Counted from the first letter of the stretch, positions 42,301 through 52,389 are shown. The stretch: 64,000 nucleotides of DNA from Brevibacillus agri (GCF_004117055.1 NZ_CP026363.1:850001-914000), one strand, 5' to 3'. A program made the numbers and translations. Notes: generated from the sequence alone by a model not told the origin.

Positions 42301-43368
42301 ATGGCGCGAGTGGTATTGCAAGGGGTAACGAAAACCTTTCAGAACCAAAAGGTGGTCAAAGGACTGGATCTGGTGATTCCGGACGGCTCCTTTACCGTTC
42401 TGGTAGGGCCATCGGGGTGCGGAAAATCGACGACTTTGCGGATGATCGCAGGTCTGGAGACGGTGTCAGGCGGGGACATTCTCATTGGCGATCAGGCGGT
42501 GAACGCGTTGCCGCCCGGAAAGCGCGATGTCGCCATGGTGTTTCAAAACTACGCGCTCTACCCGACGATGAACGTGTTCGACAATATCGCCTACGGCTTG
42601 CGAAACCGGGGAACTTCCAAAAAAGAATGCAAGGTGCTCGTAGAGGAAATCGCGGAAATCGTCGGGTTGTCCGACTATCTCAAGCGCAAGCCGTCCCAGC
42701 TCTCCGGGGGTCAGCGGCAGCGCGTCGCTCTCGCCCGGGCGATGGTGAAAAAGCCAAAAGTATTTTTGATGGACGAGCCGCTGTCCAACCTGGACGCGAA
42801 GCTGCGCAACCAGATGCGCGTAGAGCTGACCAGCCTGCACAAACAACTCGGAAGCACCTTCATCTACGTGACGCACGACCAGGTGGAGGCGATGACGATG
42901 GGCGACCAGATCGTCGTCATGAGCGACGGACACATCATGCAGGTGGCGGCCCCGATGGATTTGTACCAGGAGCCGGAAAACTTGTTTGTCGCCCAGTTTA
43001 TCGGCTCGCCCGCGATGAACGTCGTGCCGGCGGAAGGCAGAAGCGAGCAGTTGTGGGGATTTCGCCCGGAAAAAGCGCTGCTTTTGCCTGCAGCGGTCTC
43101 CCCGGTTCCGGCCGACGACAGATGGGTGGCAAAAGGCCAGATCGTCTCCCGGGAAATACTCGGCTCGGACACGCTGTTCCATGTGGAGACGGAAAAAGGC
43201 AGGGTAATCGTCAAGGCCGACACCGAGGAAGCGGGGCAGCTTGGCGCAGCCGTTACCGTCACAGTCGCAAAGCCGCACATGTACGTGTTTGATCGGGCAA
43301 GCGGAAAAAGAGTGGGCCGACTGGGCGGACGCGAGCAAGTATCGACGCTTGCAGGAGGGGTGAGCTGA
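42301..43368 (+). CDS. ugpC: ABC importer ATP-binding protein, UgpC/MsmX type
   Basis: A 355-residue CUT1-type ATPase with Walker A GPSGCGKSTT, Q-loop FQNYALYPTMNVFDNIAYGL, signature QLSGGQRQRVALARA, Walker B FLMDEPLSNLD, H-loop THDQ and a C-terminal TOBE domain (from about 250). It energises the two permeases that follow. The start follows AAGGAGGG. The stop overlaps the next ATG (TGATG). The gene set with a GDPD enzyme supports glycerol-3-phosphate or glycerophosphodiester as substrate. Confidence 0.88.
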   Translation: MARVVLQGVTKTFQNQKVVKGLDLVIPDGSFTVLVGPSGCGKSTTLRMIAGLETVSGGDILIGDQAVNALPPGKRDVAMVFQNYALYPTMNVFDNIAYGLRNRGTSKKECKVLVEEIAEIVGLSDYLKRKPSQLSGGQRQRVALARAMVKKPKVFLMDEPLSNLDAKLRNQMRVELTSLHKQLGSTFIYVTHDQVEAMTMGDQIVVMSDGHIMQVAAPMDLYQEPENLFVAQFIGSPAMNVVPAEGRSEQLWGFRPEKALLLPAAVSPVPADDRWVAKGQIVSREILGSDTLFHVETEKGRVIVKADTEEAGQLGAAVTVTVAKPHMYVFDRASGKRVGRLGGREQVSTLAGGVS

Positions 43369-44324
43369 TGCGAAAGGCGGCAACTGCCCACGAGCTGCCG
43401 GGTACCGGACAGGTGCAGGCAAAAGCGGCTGTGAAGCCTGCGGCATGGCTGGAGCTCGCGACGCGTCTTCGCCCGTACCTCTATCTGGCGCCTGCGATGA
43501 TCTGCTTTTTGCTGTTCTTTTTTTACCCGATCGGGTCGATCATCTATTTGAGCTTTTTGGACTGGTCGCTGATTAACCTCGAAGAAATGGATTGGGTCGG
43601 GCTGCAAAACTACCGCGATTTGCTCGGCGACCAAGATTTTCGGCAAGTGCTGGGCAATACGGCGGTCTTCACCGTCGCGACAGTGGGAATCGGCTTGACG
43701 CTCTCCTTTTTGCTCGCGCTGTGGCTGAACAAGAAGGCAAAAGTGTACGGAATCATCCAGGCAACAGTGTTCAGCCCGCACATCATCTCGCTCGTTTCTG
43801 TCTCTATGCTCTGGATGTGGCTGATGGACCCGCAGTTCGGGCTGCTGAACGCGGCGCTCGAAGCTGTCGGGCTGCCGGGATACACCTGGCTGACCGATCC
43901 GAAAAGCTCGTTGTTGTCTCTCATCATCGTCAGCATCTGGAAAGGCGTCGGGTACAACACGCTCATTTTCATTGCCGGGCTGCAAAGCATTCCGGGAGAC
44001 ATTTACGAGGCGGCCGCGCTCGATCAATCGCCTTGGTGGCGGACGCTTGTGCGGATTACGGTACCGATGCTGTCACCGACGATCTTCTTTTTGCTCATCA
44101 TCAATACGATCTCGTCGTTTCAGGCATTCGATACGATTGCGATCATGACCCAAGGTGGGCCGATCAACAGCACGAACATGCTCGTCTACTACATTTACGA
44201 GCAAGGGATGGATTTTTACAACGGCGGGCTGGCTGCGGCTGCATCCGTCATCCTGTTGATTCTGGTAGGGATTTTAACGGCACTGCACTTCGTGTTCATG
44301 TCCAAGCGTGTGCACTATCGTTGA
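43368..44324 (+). CDS. ugpA: ABC permease, UgpA/MalF type
   Basis: A 318-residue inner-membrane permease with six helices (first at about 37-58, LAPAMICFLLFFFYPIG). The EAA loop is EAAALDQSPWWRTLVRITVPMLSPT, which docks onto the ATPase. A hydrophilic, Ala-rich N-terminal tail of about 35 residues precedes helix 1. It is translationally coupled to ugpC and followed by ugpE after 27 bases. Confidence 0.88.
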   Translation: MRKAATAHELPGTGQVQAKAAVKPAAWLELATRLRPYLYLAPAMICFLLFFFYPIGSIIYLSFLDWSLINLEEMDWVGLQNYRDLLGDQDFRQVLGNTAVFTVATVGIGLTLSFLLALWLNKKAKVYGIIQATVFSPHIISLVSVSMLWMWLMDPQFGLLNAALEAVGLPGYTWLTDPKSSLLSLIIVSIWKGVGYNTLIFIAGLQSIPGDIYEAAALDQSPWWRTLVRITVPMLSPTIFFLLIINTISSFQAFDTIAIMTQGGPINSTNMLVYYIYEQGMDFYNGGLAAAASVILLILVGILTALHFVFMSKRVHYR

Positions 44325-44351
44325 CGACATGCGAGAGAAAGGAGGAACAGC

Positions 44352-45179
44352 ATGAAACGAGTGGGTGCAATCTCTTTGAAAACAGCAGAGTGGGTCGGGC
44401 TTTTGGTTGTCGCTTTGTTGTTTGTGTTTCCGTTTTTATGGATGGCCTCTACCGCCTTCAAGACGATGCCGGAGGTCAGGCAGTTTCCGCCGACCATGCT
44501 GCCTGAATCGTGGGAGTGGAGCAATTTTGCCCACGCCTGGGAGTCTGGGCCGTTTCTCATGTACACGGTGAACAGCATTTTGGTGGCCGTCGGAATTTTG
44601 GTGCTGCAGTTTTTGACCGCAGTTCCTGCTGCCTATGCGTTTGCCCGCTATCAGTTTCCCGGCCGCAACTTGTTGTTTGGCCTCGTGCTGATCGTCCTGA
44701 TGATTCCCGGACAGGTGATCTTTTTGCCGATCTACGTGCAACTGAGCGGCTGGGGGCTGGTCAATACGCTCTGGTCGCTGATTATTCCATACGCGGCGAG
44801 CGCATTCGGAATTTTCCTGCTTCGCCAGGCGTTCATGCAGGTGCCGGACGAGGTGATCGAGGCGGCGCGGCTGGACAATGCCTCGGAGTGGAAAATCATG
44901 TGGACGATCATGGTGCCGATGGCGAAGCCGGTGCTGGTCACATTCGGGCTGTTCAGCTTCATTTATCACTGGAACGACTACTTCTGGCCGCTGATTATGA
45001 CCAACAGCGACGAGGTGCGCACACTGCCGATCGGGATTTCGAGTCTGCACATGTCAGACGGCGGCACGCTGTGGAACGTCATGATGGCGGGGAACATGAT
45101 CCTCATCCTGCCGATTCTCGTCATTTTCTTCGTGGCCCAGCGCCATATCATCAAAGCGTTTGTCTACCAATCCAAATAA
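44352..45179 (+). CDS. ugpE: ABC permease, UgpE/MalG type
   Basis: A 275-residue partner permease with six helices. The EAA loop is EAARLDNASEWKIMWTIMVPMAKP and the C-terminal FFVAQRHIIKAF is typical of the MalG group. A GGAGG site lies 6 bases before the ATG. The binding-protein gene follows after 29 bases. Confidence 0.88.
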   Translation: MKRVGAISLKTAEWVGLLVVALLFVFPFLWMASTAFKTMPEVRQFPPTMLPESWEWSNFAHAWESGPFLMYTVNSILVAVGILVLQFLTAVPAAYAFARYQFPGRNLLFGLVLIVLMIPGQVIFLPIYVQLSGWGLVNTLWSLIIPYAASAFGIFLLRQAFMQVPDEVIEAARLDNASEWKIMWTIMVPMAKPVLVTFGLFSFIYHWNDYFWPLIMTNSDEVRTLPIGISSLHMSDGGTLWNVMMAGNMILILPILVIFFVAQRHIIKAFVYQSK

Positions 45180-45208
45180 TCGAAAACGATGTGGGAGGAA
45201 ACCAAATC

Positions 45209-46543
45209 ATGAAGGCGATGAAAAAGACAGGAACGATTCTATGTGCACTTGCTCTCGGCTTGTCAGGCGTACTGGCTGGCTGCGGCTCGACTGGCAAGGA
45301 GCAGGCTGCCGGCACGGGCAACGCGACTACCCAGCCGGCAGCGGAAACAGCGGCAGAAAACGGCCCGGTGGAGATCGACTTCTGGTATGCGCTCGGCGGC
45401 GTGCGCGGGAAAACGATTGAAGATATGGTCAAAAAGTTCAACGAGACACATAAGGATATTAAAGTAAAAGCGGCATACCAGGGCGCTTATCAGGAGAACC
45501 ACTCCAAGGTGCTCGCCTCTGTCGCGGCGGGCAACAATCCCGATGTGACGATGGTAGAGATCGCGTCGATCGCCGCCTTTGCCGATGCGAAAGTACTGGA
45601 AGATTTGACGCCGTACTCGCAAGGCGAGGAGAAAAAATACATTCCCGGCCTGATGAAAAACTCCTACTGGAAAGACAAACTGTACGCCGTGCCTTTCAAC
45701 CGTTCCACACCGCTTCTGTACATCAACCGCGACATGCTCAAGGAAGCGGGGCTCGATCCGAACGGCCCGAAAACATGGGATGAGCTTATCAGCTTTTCGC
45801 AAAAGCTGACCAAGAAGGAAGGCGACAAAGTTACCCGCTACGGCTTCTCCACACCTGTTGACATCTGGTTCTACGAGGCGCTTGTATTCCAGGGCGGCGG
45901 CAGCATTTTGAGCGAGGACGGCAAGGAGCTGACGCTGAACAACGAGGCGGGCAAGGCACCGCTTGAGCTGTGGTCCAAAATGGTCAAGGAAGGGCTGATG
46001 AAAAACCCTCCAGGCGAAAACTACAACGCGTGGGATGTAGCGGAACAGGACTTTTTGAACCAAAAGGTCGGCATGATTTTCACCACGACAGGCTCCTTGA
46101 CGGAGTTGAAGAAAAATGCCAAATTTGACATGGGGGCAGCTTTCCTGCCAGCGAATAAAAACTACGGTACGCCTACAGGCGGCGCCAACCTGGTGATGCT
46201 GGCGAAGTCGTCTGACGCCGAGAAAAAAGCGGCGTGGGAGTTCATGAAGTGGATGACCGACACCGAGCAAACAGTGCCGTGGTCGATCGCTTCCGGATAC
46301 ATGCCTGTGACGACTGACGCTGTAGATTCGCCGGAGATGAAGGCATTCTATGAAAAAGATCCGAACTTCAAGGTCGCGGTCGATCAGTTGCAATACGGCT
46401 ATCCACGTCCGATGGCCCCTGGCTACAAAGAACTGCAGGATGTCATCCAGAAAGAACTGCAACGCGCCATGCTCGGACAGGCAACGATTGACGAAGCACT
46501 GCAAAATGCGACGGACAAAGGCAGCAAGCTGCTGAAAAAATAA
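45209..46543 (+). CDS. ugpB: Extracellular solute-binding lipoprotein, UgpB-like
   Basis: The 444-residue family-1 binding protein has a lipoprotein signal (LSGVLAGC lipobox, Cys about residue 25) and a Thr/Ala-rich linker. The core has FWYALGGVRGKTIEDMVKKFNETHKDIKV, YWKDKLYAVPFNRSTPLLYINRDMLKEAGLDP and FMKWMTDTEQTVPWS. FNRSTP and the FWYAL start are shared with UgpB proteins that bind glycerol-3-phosphate and its diesters. GGGAGGAA lies 9 bases before the ATG. Confidence 0.87.
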   Translation: MKAMKKTGTILCALALGLSGVLAGCGSTGKEQAAGTGNATTQPAAETAAENGPVEIDFWYALGGVRGKTIEDMVKKFNETHKDIKVKAAYQGAYQENHSKVLASVAAGNNPDVTMVEIASIAAFADAKVLEDLTPYSQGEEKKYIPGLMKNSYWKDKLYAVPFNRSTPLLYINRDMLKEAGLDPNGPKTWDELISFSQKLTKKEGDKVTRYGFSTPVDIWFYEALVFQGGGSILSEDGKELTLNNEAGKAPLELWSKMVKEGLMKNPPGENYNAWDVAEQDFLNQKVGMIFTTTGSLTELKKNAKFDMGAAFLPANKNYGTPTGGANLVMLAKSSDAEKKAAWEFMKWMTDTEQTVPWSIASGYMPVTTDAVDSPEMKAFYEKDPNFKVAVDQLQYGYPRPMAPGYKELQDVIQKELQRAMLGQATIDEALQNATDKGSKLLKK

Positions 46544-46574
46544 GAGCGGCACGATACAGAGAGGAGCTCGCGAC

Positions 46575-47294
46575 ATGAACATATGTATGGCCCATCGCGG
46601 CTGGTCGGGCAAAGCACCGGAAAATACGATGGCTGCGATTCAACTGGCGCTGGCCGAGCCTGCGATCCAGGCGATGGAGATTGACGTGCAGTTGACGCGT
46701 GACGGTGTTCCGGTCCTGATTCACGATTTTACGCTGGAGCGCACGACGAACGGAAGCGGGCTAGTCAAAGACCACACGCTTGAGGAACTGCGCCAGCTCG
46801 ATGCGGGCAAATGGTTCGACGAGAAGTTTGCAGGCGAAAAAATTCCGACTCTGGCGGAAGCGCTGGCTGCGATCAAGGGCCACTGCACGCTGAACATCGA
46901 GCTGAAGGCGACGAGCGACATGTACCCGGGAATTGCGGAAAAGGTGCTGGCGCTGGTGGAGCAGTACGGAATGAAGCAGGAAGTGTATGTGACGTCGTTT
47001 GACCACGAACTGATTCGCCACGTGCGCACGCTCGATCAGGAGGTGCAGACGGGGCTGATCGTCTACGGCCGTCCCGTGCTCATGCTGGAGCAGATCGAGG
47101 CGGCAGGCGCCAGCATCTTGTCCATGGGCTATCCGTATCTGACGCGGGAGCTGACAGCCGCCGCGATTGAAAAAGGGTTCAAGGTCATAGCCTGGACGCT
47201 AGATGAGCCTGCGTACATCCGGGAAGTCATGTCCTGGCATCCCGAGGTGCAAATTTGCACCAACCATCCTGACCGGATGCTGACACTGGGCTAA
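46575..47294 (+). CDS. ugpQ: Glycerophosphodiester phosphodiesterase (cytosolic, UgpQ/GlpQ2-type)
   Basis: Hydrolyses glycerophosphodiesters to glycerol-3-phosphate and the free alcohol (ethanolamine, choline and others). The 239-residue chain has the catalytic HRGWSGKAPENTM (His-Arg and Glu-Asn), EIDVQLTRDGVPVLIHDFTLERTTNG (metal Glu/Asp and second His) and NIELKAT. It lacks a signal peptide, so it acts after uptake by UgpABCE. Release of ethanolamine from glycerophosphoethanolamine would link this unit to the eut locus. A strong terminator follows. Confidence 0.92.
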   Translation: MNICMAHRGWSGKAPENTMAAIQLALAEPAIQAMEIDVQLTRDGVPVLIHDFTLERTTNGSGLVKDHTLEELRQLDAGKWFDEKFAGEKIPTLAEALAAIKGHCTLNIELKATSDMYPGIAEKVLALVEQYGMKQEVYVTSFDHELIRHVRTLDQEVQTGLIVYGRPVLMLEQIEAAGASILSMGYPYLTRELTAAAIEKGFKVIAWTLDEPAYIREVMSWHPEVQICTNHPDRMLTLG

Positions 47295-47306
47295 GCGAGC
47301 ATGAAC

Positions 47307-47343
47307 AAAAAGCCGTCGGGGAGAATCGGTCCCGACGGCTTTT
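47307..47343 (+). terminator. Bidirectional terminator after the GDPD gene
   Basis: AAAAGCCGTCGGG pairs with CCCGACGGCTTTT. It also serves the converging chemoreceptor gene. Confidence 0.92.
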
Positions 47344-47356
47344 AAGCATGTTCCCG

Positions 47357-49345
47357 CTATATTTTGAACCGGCTCACATGAGATTGCAGCTCTTCTGCGA
47401 TTCTCGCCAGGGAAGCAGCAGAGGAGTTCACTTCCTCCATGGCGGCCAGTTGTTCCTCAGTGGCGGCTGACACGCTCTGGGTTCCGTCTGCCGAGCTTTC
47501 AGCGACCTGTTCAATGACGCTGACCAATTCGACGACCTTCTCGGTTCCGGCAGACATTTGTTCGGAATATAGCTTCACTTCCTGGATTTGGCTCGCTACT
47601 TGTGCGACTGCATCCTGAATCTGCTCAAACGATTTTCCGGCGTTGTTTACGACCGTCAAGCCGAGCGCGACTTCCTTGGTGCCTTGCTCCATCGACAGCA
47701 CAGCCTGATTGGATTCCAGTTGAATGGCGGTAATCAGCTCTTTAATCTGCTGCGCCGATTGGGCGGACTGCTCGGCCAATTTGCGTACTTCGTCTGCCAC
47801 CACCGCGAAACCGCGGCCTTGCTCGCCCGCTCTGGCGGCTTCGATGGCGGCGTTTAGCGCGAGCAGGTTCGTTTGCTCCGCGATCGCCGTGATGACCTGC
47901 ACGATTTGCCCGATTTCCTGCGAGCTGTTTCCCAGCCGTTTGACGATATCCGCAATGTTGCTGACCGTATTTTCAATGGACTGCATCTGGCTGATGACGA
48001 CCTGCAGCGTCTCGTTGCCTTCCACGGCGATCCGGGAAGCGCTCATGGCCGATTCGTCCGCGTACTGGGCATTCGCCGCTACTTGCTGCGCCCCTTGTGA
48101 CACCCCTTGCATGGCGTGCACGCTGTCTTCTACGCTCCTCACCTGTTTTTCCGCGCCGTAGGCCACTTCCTGAATCGTAATCGCAATTTGTTCCGTCGCC
48201 TTGCTGGTATGTTCCGCATTCACCGACAGCTCTTCTGCGGAAGAGGCGAGATCGGTAGCTGTGTCGTTGACCTGTTGAATGATCGTGCGCAAGTTGTGCA
48301 CCATTGTGTTTACCGACTGGGATAGCTGTCCGACCTCATCCTGCGAGCGGATTCGCAGAGGCTGCACGGTGAGTTCGCCTTCGGAAATGCGGTTCGCCAC
48401 AGAGGCCACATCCACAATCGGACGGGTGATCTGGCGCGAGATCGCATACGCGATGGCGATGACTACAGCAACTACGCCAAAAACGATCAGCATGACGTTG
48501 TTGCTGACGGAAGAAACGGCGGCCGTGATAGATTCGACCGGAATGTGCAAGTACAGGCCAAAGTTCGTTTTCGAAATCGGCGAGTATGTGACGACGTATT
48601 CCTTGCCTTGGTCGGAGTAGCTGTAGGAGCCTTTCTCGGCTTTGTCCGCTTGCAAAATGTCGACCAAAGGCTGGGGCAGAGCCGATTCCGCAAGCGGCTT
48701 TCCGATCAGCTCCTGGTTGGGGTGGTATTGAATCTGGTGCTTGTTGTCCACCAGAATCGGGTAACCGTCGCTGCCGACGTTCAGATTGGCCAGAAACGTC
48801 GCGGCGAACTCGTCCACGTTGACAAGCCCGGTCAGGACGCCGAGCGCCTCCTTGTTTTTGCCGGTGACGGGAGCAGCGACGATGATCGAACGGTTGCCCG
48901 TTGTTTTGGCGACCAGGACATCGGAGTAGCTCGGTTTGCCCTGCATGCCGTCCTTGAAAAATTGCCGCTCGCCAAGGTCGATCCCGACGCTTTTCGGGAA
49001 CGTATCGGCGGATACTTTTCCGTCGCTGCCGATAAACGTATTGCCGTCGTACAGCTTCATTTCTTCGGTAAACTTGCGGATGAACTCGTTTTTCGCCGCC
49101 GCGTCAGCCGATTGAATATCAGAGGTGCGGGCCAACACCTGAATTTCGGTCATGCGCCGGTCCAAATATTGATCCATCGCCATCGCGGTACTGGAGGTCA
49201 GGTCGACATACGACGCTTTTTGCTTGTCGATCAGGATGGATGAAAAGCTGTTCGTAATAAACAGCGAAACGACGGCCAGAGGAATGACTGCAACGGTGAG
49301 AAACCAGAGAATCATTTTGTTCCTCAGCTTTTTGAACAAAAACAT
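47357..49345 (-). CDS. Methyl-accepting chemotaxis protein with dCache sensor
   Basis: A 662-residue receptor. Helix 1 is at about 12-32 ([19 protein letters not shown]) and an extracellular double-Cache domain at about 35-280 has [40 protein letters not shown] and [16 protein letters not shown]. Helix 2 ([19 protein letters not shown]) leads to a HAMP domain ([24 protein letters not shown]) and a signalling domain with the conserved tip [33 protein letters not shown]. Such domains sense amino acids, organic acids or amines. TAGGAG precedes the ATG at 49345. Confidence 0.92.
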   Translation of the reverse strand: MFLFKKLRNKMILWFLTVAVIPLAVVSLFITNSFSSILIDKQKASYVDLTSSTAMAMDQYLDRRMTEIQVLARTSDIQSADAAAKNEFIRKFTEEMKLYDGNTFIGSDGKVSADTFPKSVGIDLGERQFFKDGMQGKPSYSDVLVAKTTGNRSIIVAAPVTGKNKEALGVLTGLVNVDEFAATFLANLNVGSDGYPILVDNKHQIQYHPNQELIGKPLAESALPQPLVDILQADKAEKGSYSYSDQGKEYVVTYSPISKTNFGLYLHIPVESITAAVSSVSNNVMLIVFGVVAVVIAIAYAISRQITRPIVDVASVANRISEGELTVQPLRIRSQDEVGQLSQSVNTMVHNLRTIIQQVNDTATDLASSAEELSVNAEHTSKATEQIAITIQEVAYGAEKQVRSVEDSVHAMQGVSQGAQQVAANAQYADESAMSASRIAVEGNETLQVVISQMQSIENTVSNIADIVKRLGNSSQEIGQIVQVITAIAEQTNLLALNAAIEAARAGEQGRGFAVVADEVRKLAEQSAQSAQQIKELITAIQLESNQAVLSMEQGTKEVALGLTVVNNAGKSFEQIQDAVAQVASQIQEVKLYSEQMSAGTEKVVELVSVIEQVAESSADGTQSVSAATEEQLAAMEEVNSSAASLARIAEELQSHVSRFKI

Positions 49346-49464
49346 AGGCTTTTCCACTCCTAAATTCGTGCTTGGCAATTTCTTTCTGTCTTGCGTAGAA
49401 CGCTGCCTGCCCGAAAGAAATGCACAGTCAGACTGCCGAGAAGACTCAGCAGCCTGACGAGCGA

Positions 49465-51183
49465 TTAATATCCCATTGCCGCGCCTTCCCCGCGAGGGTC
49501 AGCGCCGCCAAACTTCACATTCGTTTGCGGATCAATCAAGATCGCGCCGGACTGGCCCATCGCATCGGTGTAGGCTGCTTCCAGCTTTTCGACCGGATGG
49601 CCGCGCTTCACCAGCTCGTCCAGAACGTCCTGCGGAATCCGGCTTTCGACTTTCAGGTTGTTGGAGGCAGAGCCCCAGTTGCGGCCGTGCAGCCATCTTG
49701 GCGCTTCAATCGCGTCCTGCACGCTGAAGCCGAAGTCGACGATGCGCGTGACGAGCGCCGCCTGCGTTTGCGGCTGGCCTTCGCCGCCTTGTGTTCCGTA
49801 GAGCAGGTAAGGCTTGTCTCCTTTAAAGAGCATCGCCGGGTTGATCGTGTGGAAGGTGCGTTTGCCCGGTTCCAGGTGATTGATGTGTTTCGGGTCCAGA
49901 GAGAAGTAGCTGCCGCGGTTTTGCAACAGGACGCCCGTGTCTTTCGCGACGATGCCGGAGCCCCAGTCAAAGTAGTGGCTCTGGATGATCGACACGGCAT
50001 TGCCGTCCTTGTCCACGACGCCAAACCACGTAGTATCGCCTTTTGGATCGAGCGGCTCGACCGCTTTTGCCGCTTGCTTCATGTCAATGCGCGCTGCCAG
50101 TTCTTTTCCGTGCTGCTTGGACAACAGCTCGTCCACAGGAATATCCACGAATGCCGGGTCAGTCAGCCATTTGTCACGGTCGGCAAAAGCTTGTTTGGTC
50201 GCTTCGACGATCGTGTGGTAGTAATCCGGCGTACCTTCGCCCATGCTCTTGAGGTCAAAGTTGTTCAGCACGTTCAAAATCGAGAGCGAGGCCATGCCCT
50301 GGGAGTTGGGCGGCACGTTGTACGCCTTGTAGCCGCGATAGTCTACCGTAATCGGCTCCGCCCAGGTGGAGGTATGCTTCTCGAAGTCTTTCAGCGTGAG
50401 CAGCCCGCCGTTTTTTTGCAGGTCGGCGACGATTTTTTGCGCGACTTCGCCTTTGTAAAATCCGTCGGCGCCTTTTTGGGCAATGATTCGCAACGTTTTG
50501 GCAAGGTCCTTTTGCTTGAGAATTTCGCCTGCGGCATACGGCTCTCCGTTCGGCTTCAGGAACGTTTTGCGGAAGCCCTCGAAGCGCTGGAGATTTTTCA
50601 GCTCGTTGTCAGTCGGGTCTGTTGCGTACTTGGTCCAGTAAACCTGGTTGGGCGAGACGGGATAGCCGTTTTCGGCGTACCCGATCGCAGGCTCCAGCAG
50701 CTTGTGCCAAGGCAGCTTGCTGTTGCCCATGCTTTTGTGCGCGTAGTTGTAGGCTTCCCACCAGCCGGAAACAACGCCGGGAACCGTGTTGGCAGACTCA
50801 TAGCCGCGGGAAGGAATTTTGTCGTAGCCTTTGCTTTTGTAGTATTCGATGGTTGCCTTTTCGCCAGCTCGTCCGCTGCCGTTCAATGCTTTCAGCTCTT
50901 TTGTTTTGGCGTTGTAAATGAGCCAGAAGTTATCCCCGCCAATGGTCGTGTAGTGCGGATAGACGACGGCGAGGGTAGAGGCGGCGGTAATCGCGGCGTC
51001 TACTGCGTTTCCGCCGTCTTCCAACGTTTTCAGGGCTGCGGCTGTAGCCAGATAGTGAGGTGTTGTGACCATGGCATTTGGCGACATTGATGTTGGACGA
51101 TTGGCAGCTTGGACCGGAGCGAATGTTGTCAGGCCGATAGCGGCGGTCAATGCGACGGCAGAAAGTTTTTTCCAAAGTGACAT
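49465..51183 (-). CDS. Secreted gamma-glutamyltransferase (YwrD-like)
   Basis: The 572-residue Ntn-hydrolase has a signal peptide ([20 protein letters not shown]). The autoprocessing site is the Thr pair in [21 protein letters not shown], with a large and a small chain expected. [13 protein letters not shown] and [16 protein letters not shown] are family segments. GGT enzymes cleave gamma-glutamyl bonds in glutathione or poly-gamma-glutamate. The usual TTHYSV becomes TTWFGV here, as in the YwrD branch, so substrate preference may differ. AAGGAGG precedes the ATG at 51183. A c-di-GMP-type riboswitch and terminator precede it. Confidence 0.88.
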   Translation of the reverse strand: MSLWKKLSAVALTAAIGLTTFAPVQAANRPTSMSPNAMVTTPHYLATAAALKTLEDGGNAVDAAITAASTLAVVYPHYTTIGGDNFWLIYNAKTKELKALNGSGRAGEKATIEYYKSKGYDKIPSRGYESANTVPGVVSGWWEAYNYAHKSMGNSKLPWHKLLEPAIGYAENGYPVSPNQVYWTKYATDPTDNELKNLQRFEGFRKTFLKPNGEPYAAGEILKQKDLAKTLRIIAQKGADGFYKGEVAQKIVADLQKNGGLLTLKDFEKHTSTWAEPITVDYRGYKAYNVPPNSQGMASLSILNVLNNFDLKSMGEGTPDYYHTIVEATKQAFADRDKWLTDPAFVDIPVDELLSKQHGKELAARIDMKQAAKAVEPLDPKGDTTWFGVVDKDGNAVSIIQSHYFDWGSGIVAKDTGVLLQNRGSYFSLDPKHINHLEPGKRTFHTINPAMLFKGDKPYLLYGTQGGEGQPQTQAALVTRIVDFGFSVQDAIEAPRWLHGRNWGSASNNLKVESRIPQDVLDELVKRGHPVEKLEAAYTDAMGQSGAILIDPQTNVKFGGADPRGEGAAMGY

Positions 51184-51318
51184 CTCATGAAGCCTCCTTG
51201 TATTTTGGTGAAAAGGTTCAACAATCCGACAGCTTTTCGCAGCCTCACCTCCTTGACCGGGACAGACAGAAAATTCCTTATACCTACAAAAATGGACAAA
51301 AACAGACAATGAGTGCGC

Positions 51319-51460
51319 AAAAAAAGACCAATGATATAGGATCATTGGTCTTGTCCTACATCAATATTTCGGTAGCTGGCTGGCATGCCCGCTCGTGCGG
51401 AGGTAGCCCCTCTAGCTTTGCGTCGCCGGATTTCCCCGGGTTTGCCGTTTCGATATCAAT
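51319..51460 (-). promoter_or_regulatory. c-di-GMP-I (GEMM-I) riboswitch and terminator before the GGT gene
   Basis: Read on the minus strand, the aptamer (51460-51365) has the hallmark segments CGGCAAAC, a P2 stem CCGG-GGAAAT-CCGG with a GAAA tetraloop, GACGCAAAGCTA, GGGGCTACC and ATGCCAGCCAGCTACCGA. About 15 bases later AAGACCAATGAT/ATCATTGGTCTT (51352-51324) forms a terminator with a run of seven T. The GGT start is about 135 bases further. The arrangement implies control of GGT by cyclic di-GMP; ON or OFF is not decided. Confidence 0.82.
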
Positions 51461-51482
51461 GAAAAATTAATGCAAATGTTGC

Positions 51483-51511
51483 AGGTAAAATTTCCTAAAC
51501 CTGTTTGTCAA
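51483..51511 (-). promoter_or_regulatory. Promoter of the GEMM-GGT transcript
   Basis: On the minus strand TTGACA (51511-51506), 17 bases, TTACCT (51488-51483), about 25 bases before the aptamer. The rest of 51184-51678 is AT-rich, with no gene seen. Confidence 0.5.
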
Positions 51512-51678
51512 TAATATAGACGATTTGTCGATTGGGGTAAATAAGGAAATTTCTTTTTATCTAGAAAAAAGGAAGCATCAGGGAAATACGCGTTTTTCAC
51601 CGACATTCACACACCTCTGTTGGCCGAACTGCTTATGATGATAAAAAGGCACATTTGCCAAGGAGTGAAACAACGACC

Positions 51679-52296
51679 ATGATGCATCCCGATACAGAGC
51701 TTCGCTATATCAACGACGAGATCGGGTACGGTGTGTTTGCGACAAAGCTCATTCCCAAAGGCACGATTGTCTGGGTCCAGGATGATCTCGATCAGGTATT
51801 AGACCCGGCATTTGTGGAAAAACTGGATCCATTAAGAAAACAGGACGTGCAAAAATATTCGTTCAAAAATCAGTTCGGCAAATACATCTTGTGCTGGGAT
51901 AAGGCCCGGTTTGTCAACCACAGCTTCCATGCGACCTGTGTGGCGACGATGTACGATCTGGAACTGGCGGCGCGGGACATTTTGCCGGGCGAGGAACTGA
52001 CCGATGATTACGGAACGCTGAACCTGGATGAACCGTTTGACTGTTTGCCGGAGCCGGGCACGAGCCGTTCAAGGGTGATGCCTGACGACTTGCTGCGCTA
52101 CTATCGCCAATGGGATGAGATCGCAGCCGCCGCCTTCGAGCGGTTCAATCAGGTTGAACAGCCGCTGCTCCACCTCGTAAGACCTAAGCATTTGCAAACC
52201 ATTCGCGGCATTACCGAACAGCAGCGGTCGCTCGACTCGATCATTTCGCTGTACTGCCAGCCGCAATCGCGATGGCCAAAAGAGCAGGAGTGGTAG
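51679..52296 (+). CDS. SET-domain protein (putative protein-lysine methyltransferase)
   Basis: A 205-residue protein whose first 125 residues form a SET domain: YGVFATKLIPKGTIVWVQDD at the start, the pseudoknot motif RFVNHSFHATCVATM (NHS plus Cys) and GEELTDDYGTL (catalytic Tyr). It would use S-adenosylmethionine to methylate a lysine. The last 80 residues are helical and unassigned. AAGGAGTG lies 12 bases before the ATG at 51679, with a second ATG directly after. Short bacterial SET proteins of this kind are uncharacterised, and the neighbouring genes give no hint of the target. Confidence 0.8.
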   Translation: MMHPDTELRYINDEIGYGVFATKLIPKGTIVWVQDDLDQVLDPAFVEKLDPLRKQDVQKYSFKNQFGKYILCWDKARFVNHSFHATCVATMYDLELAARDILPGEELTDDYGTLNLDEPFDCLPEPGTSRSRVMPDDLLRYYRQWDEIAAAAFERFNQVEQPLLHLVRPKHLQTIRGITEQQRSLDSIISLYCQPQSRWPKEQEW

Positions 52297-52302
52297 ACGC
52301 AG

Positions 52303-52327
52303 CGGGCCGGACAACGGCCCGATTTTG
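52303..52327 (+). terminator. Terminator after the SET gene
   Basis: CGGGCCG pairs with CGGCCCG, followed by ATTTTG. Confidence 0.75.
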
Positions 52328-52389
52328 TTGAACTCTGGGAAGAGAATCAGTATTATGGAATGTAAAGGTGAAGTGAAAGGTTGATTTCA

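Noticed and set aside
49420-51090. 556-codon plus-strand frame opposite the gamma-glutamyltransferase gene
   Set aside because: Composition is typical of an antisense shadow, and the minus-strand gene has a signal peptide, catalytic motif, ribosome site and riboswitch.
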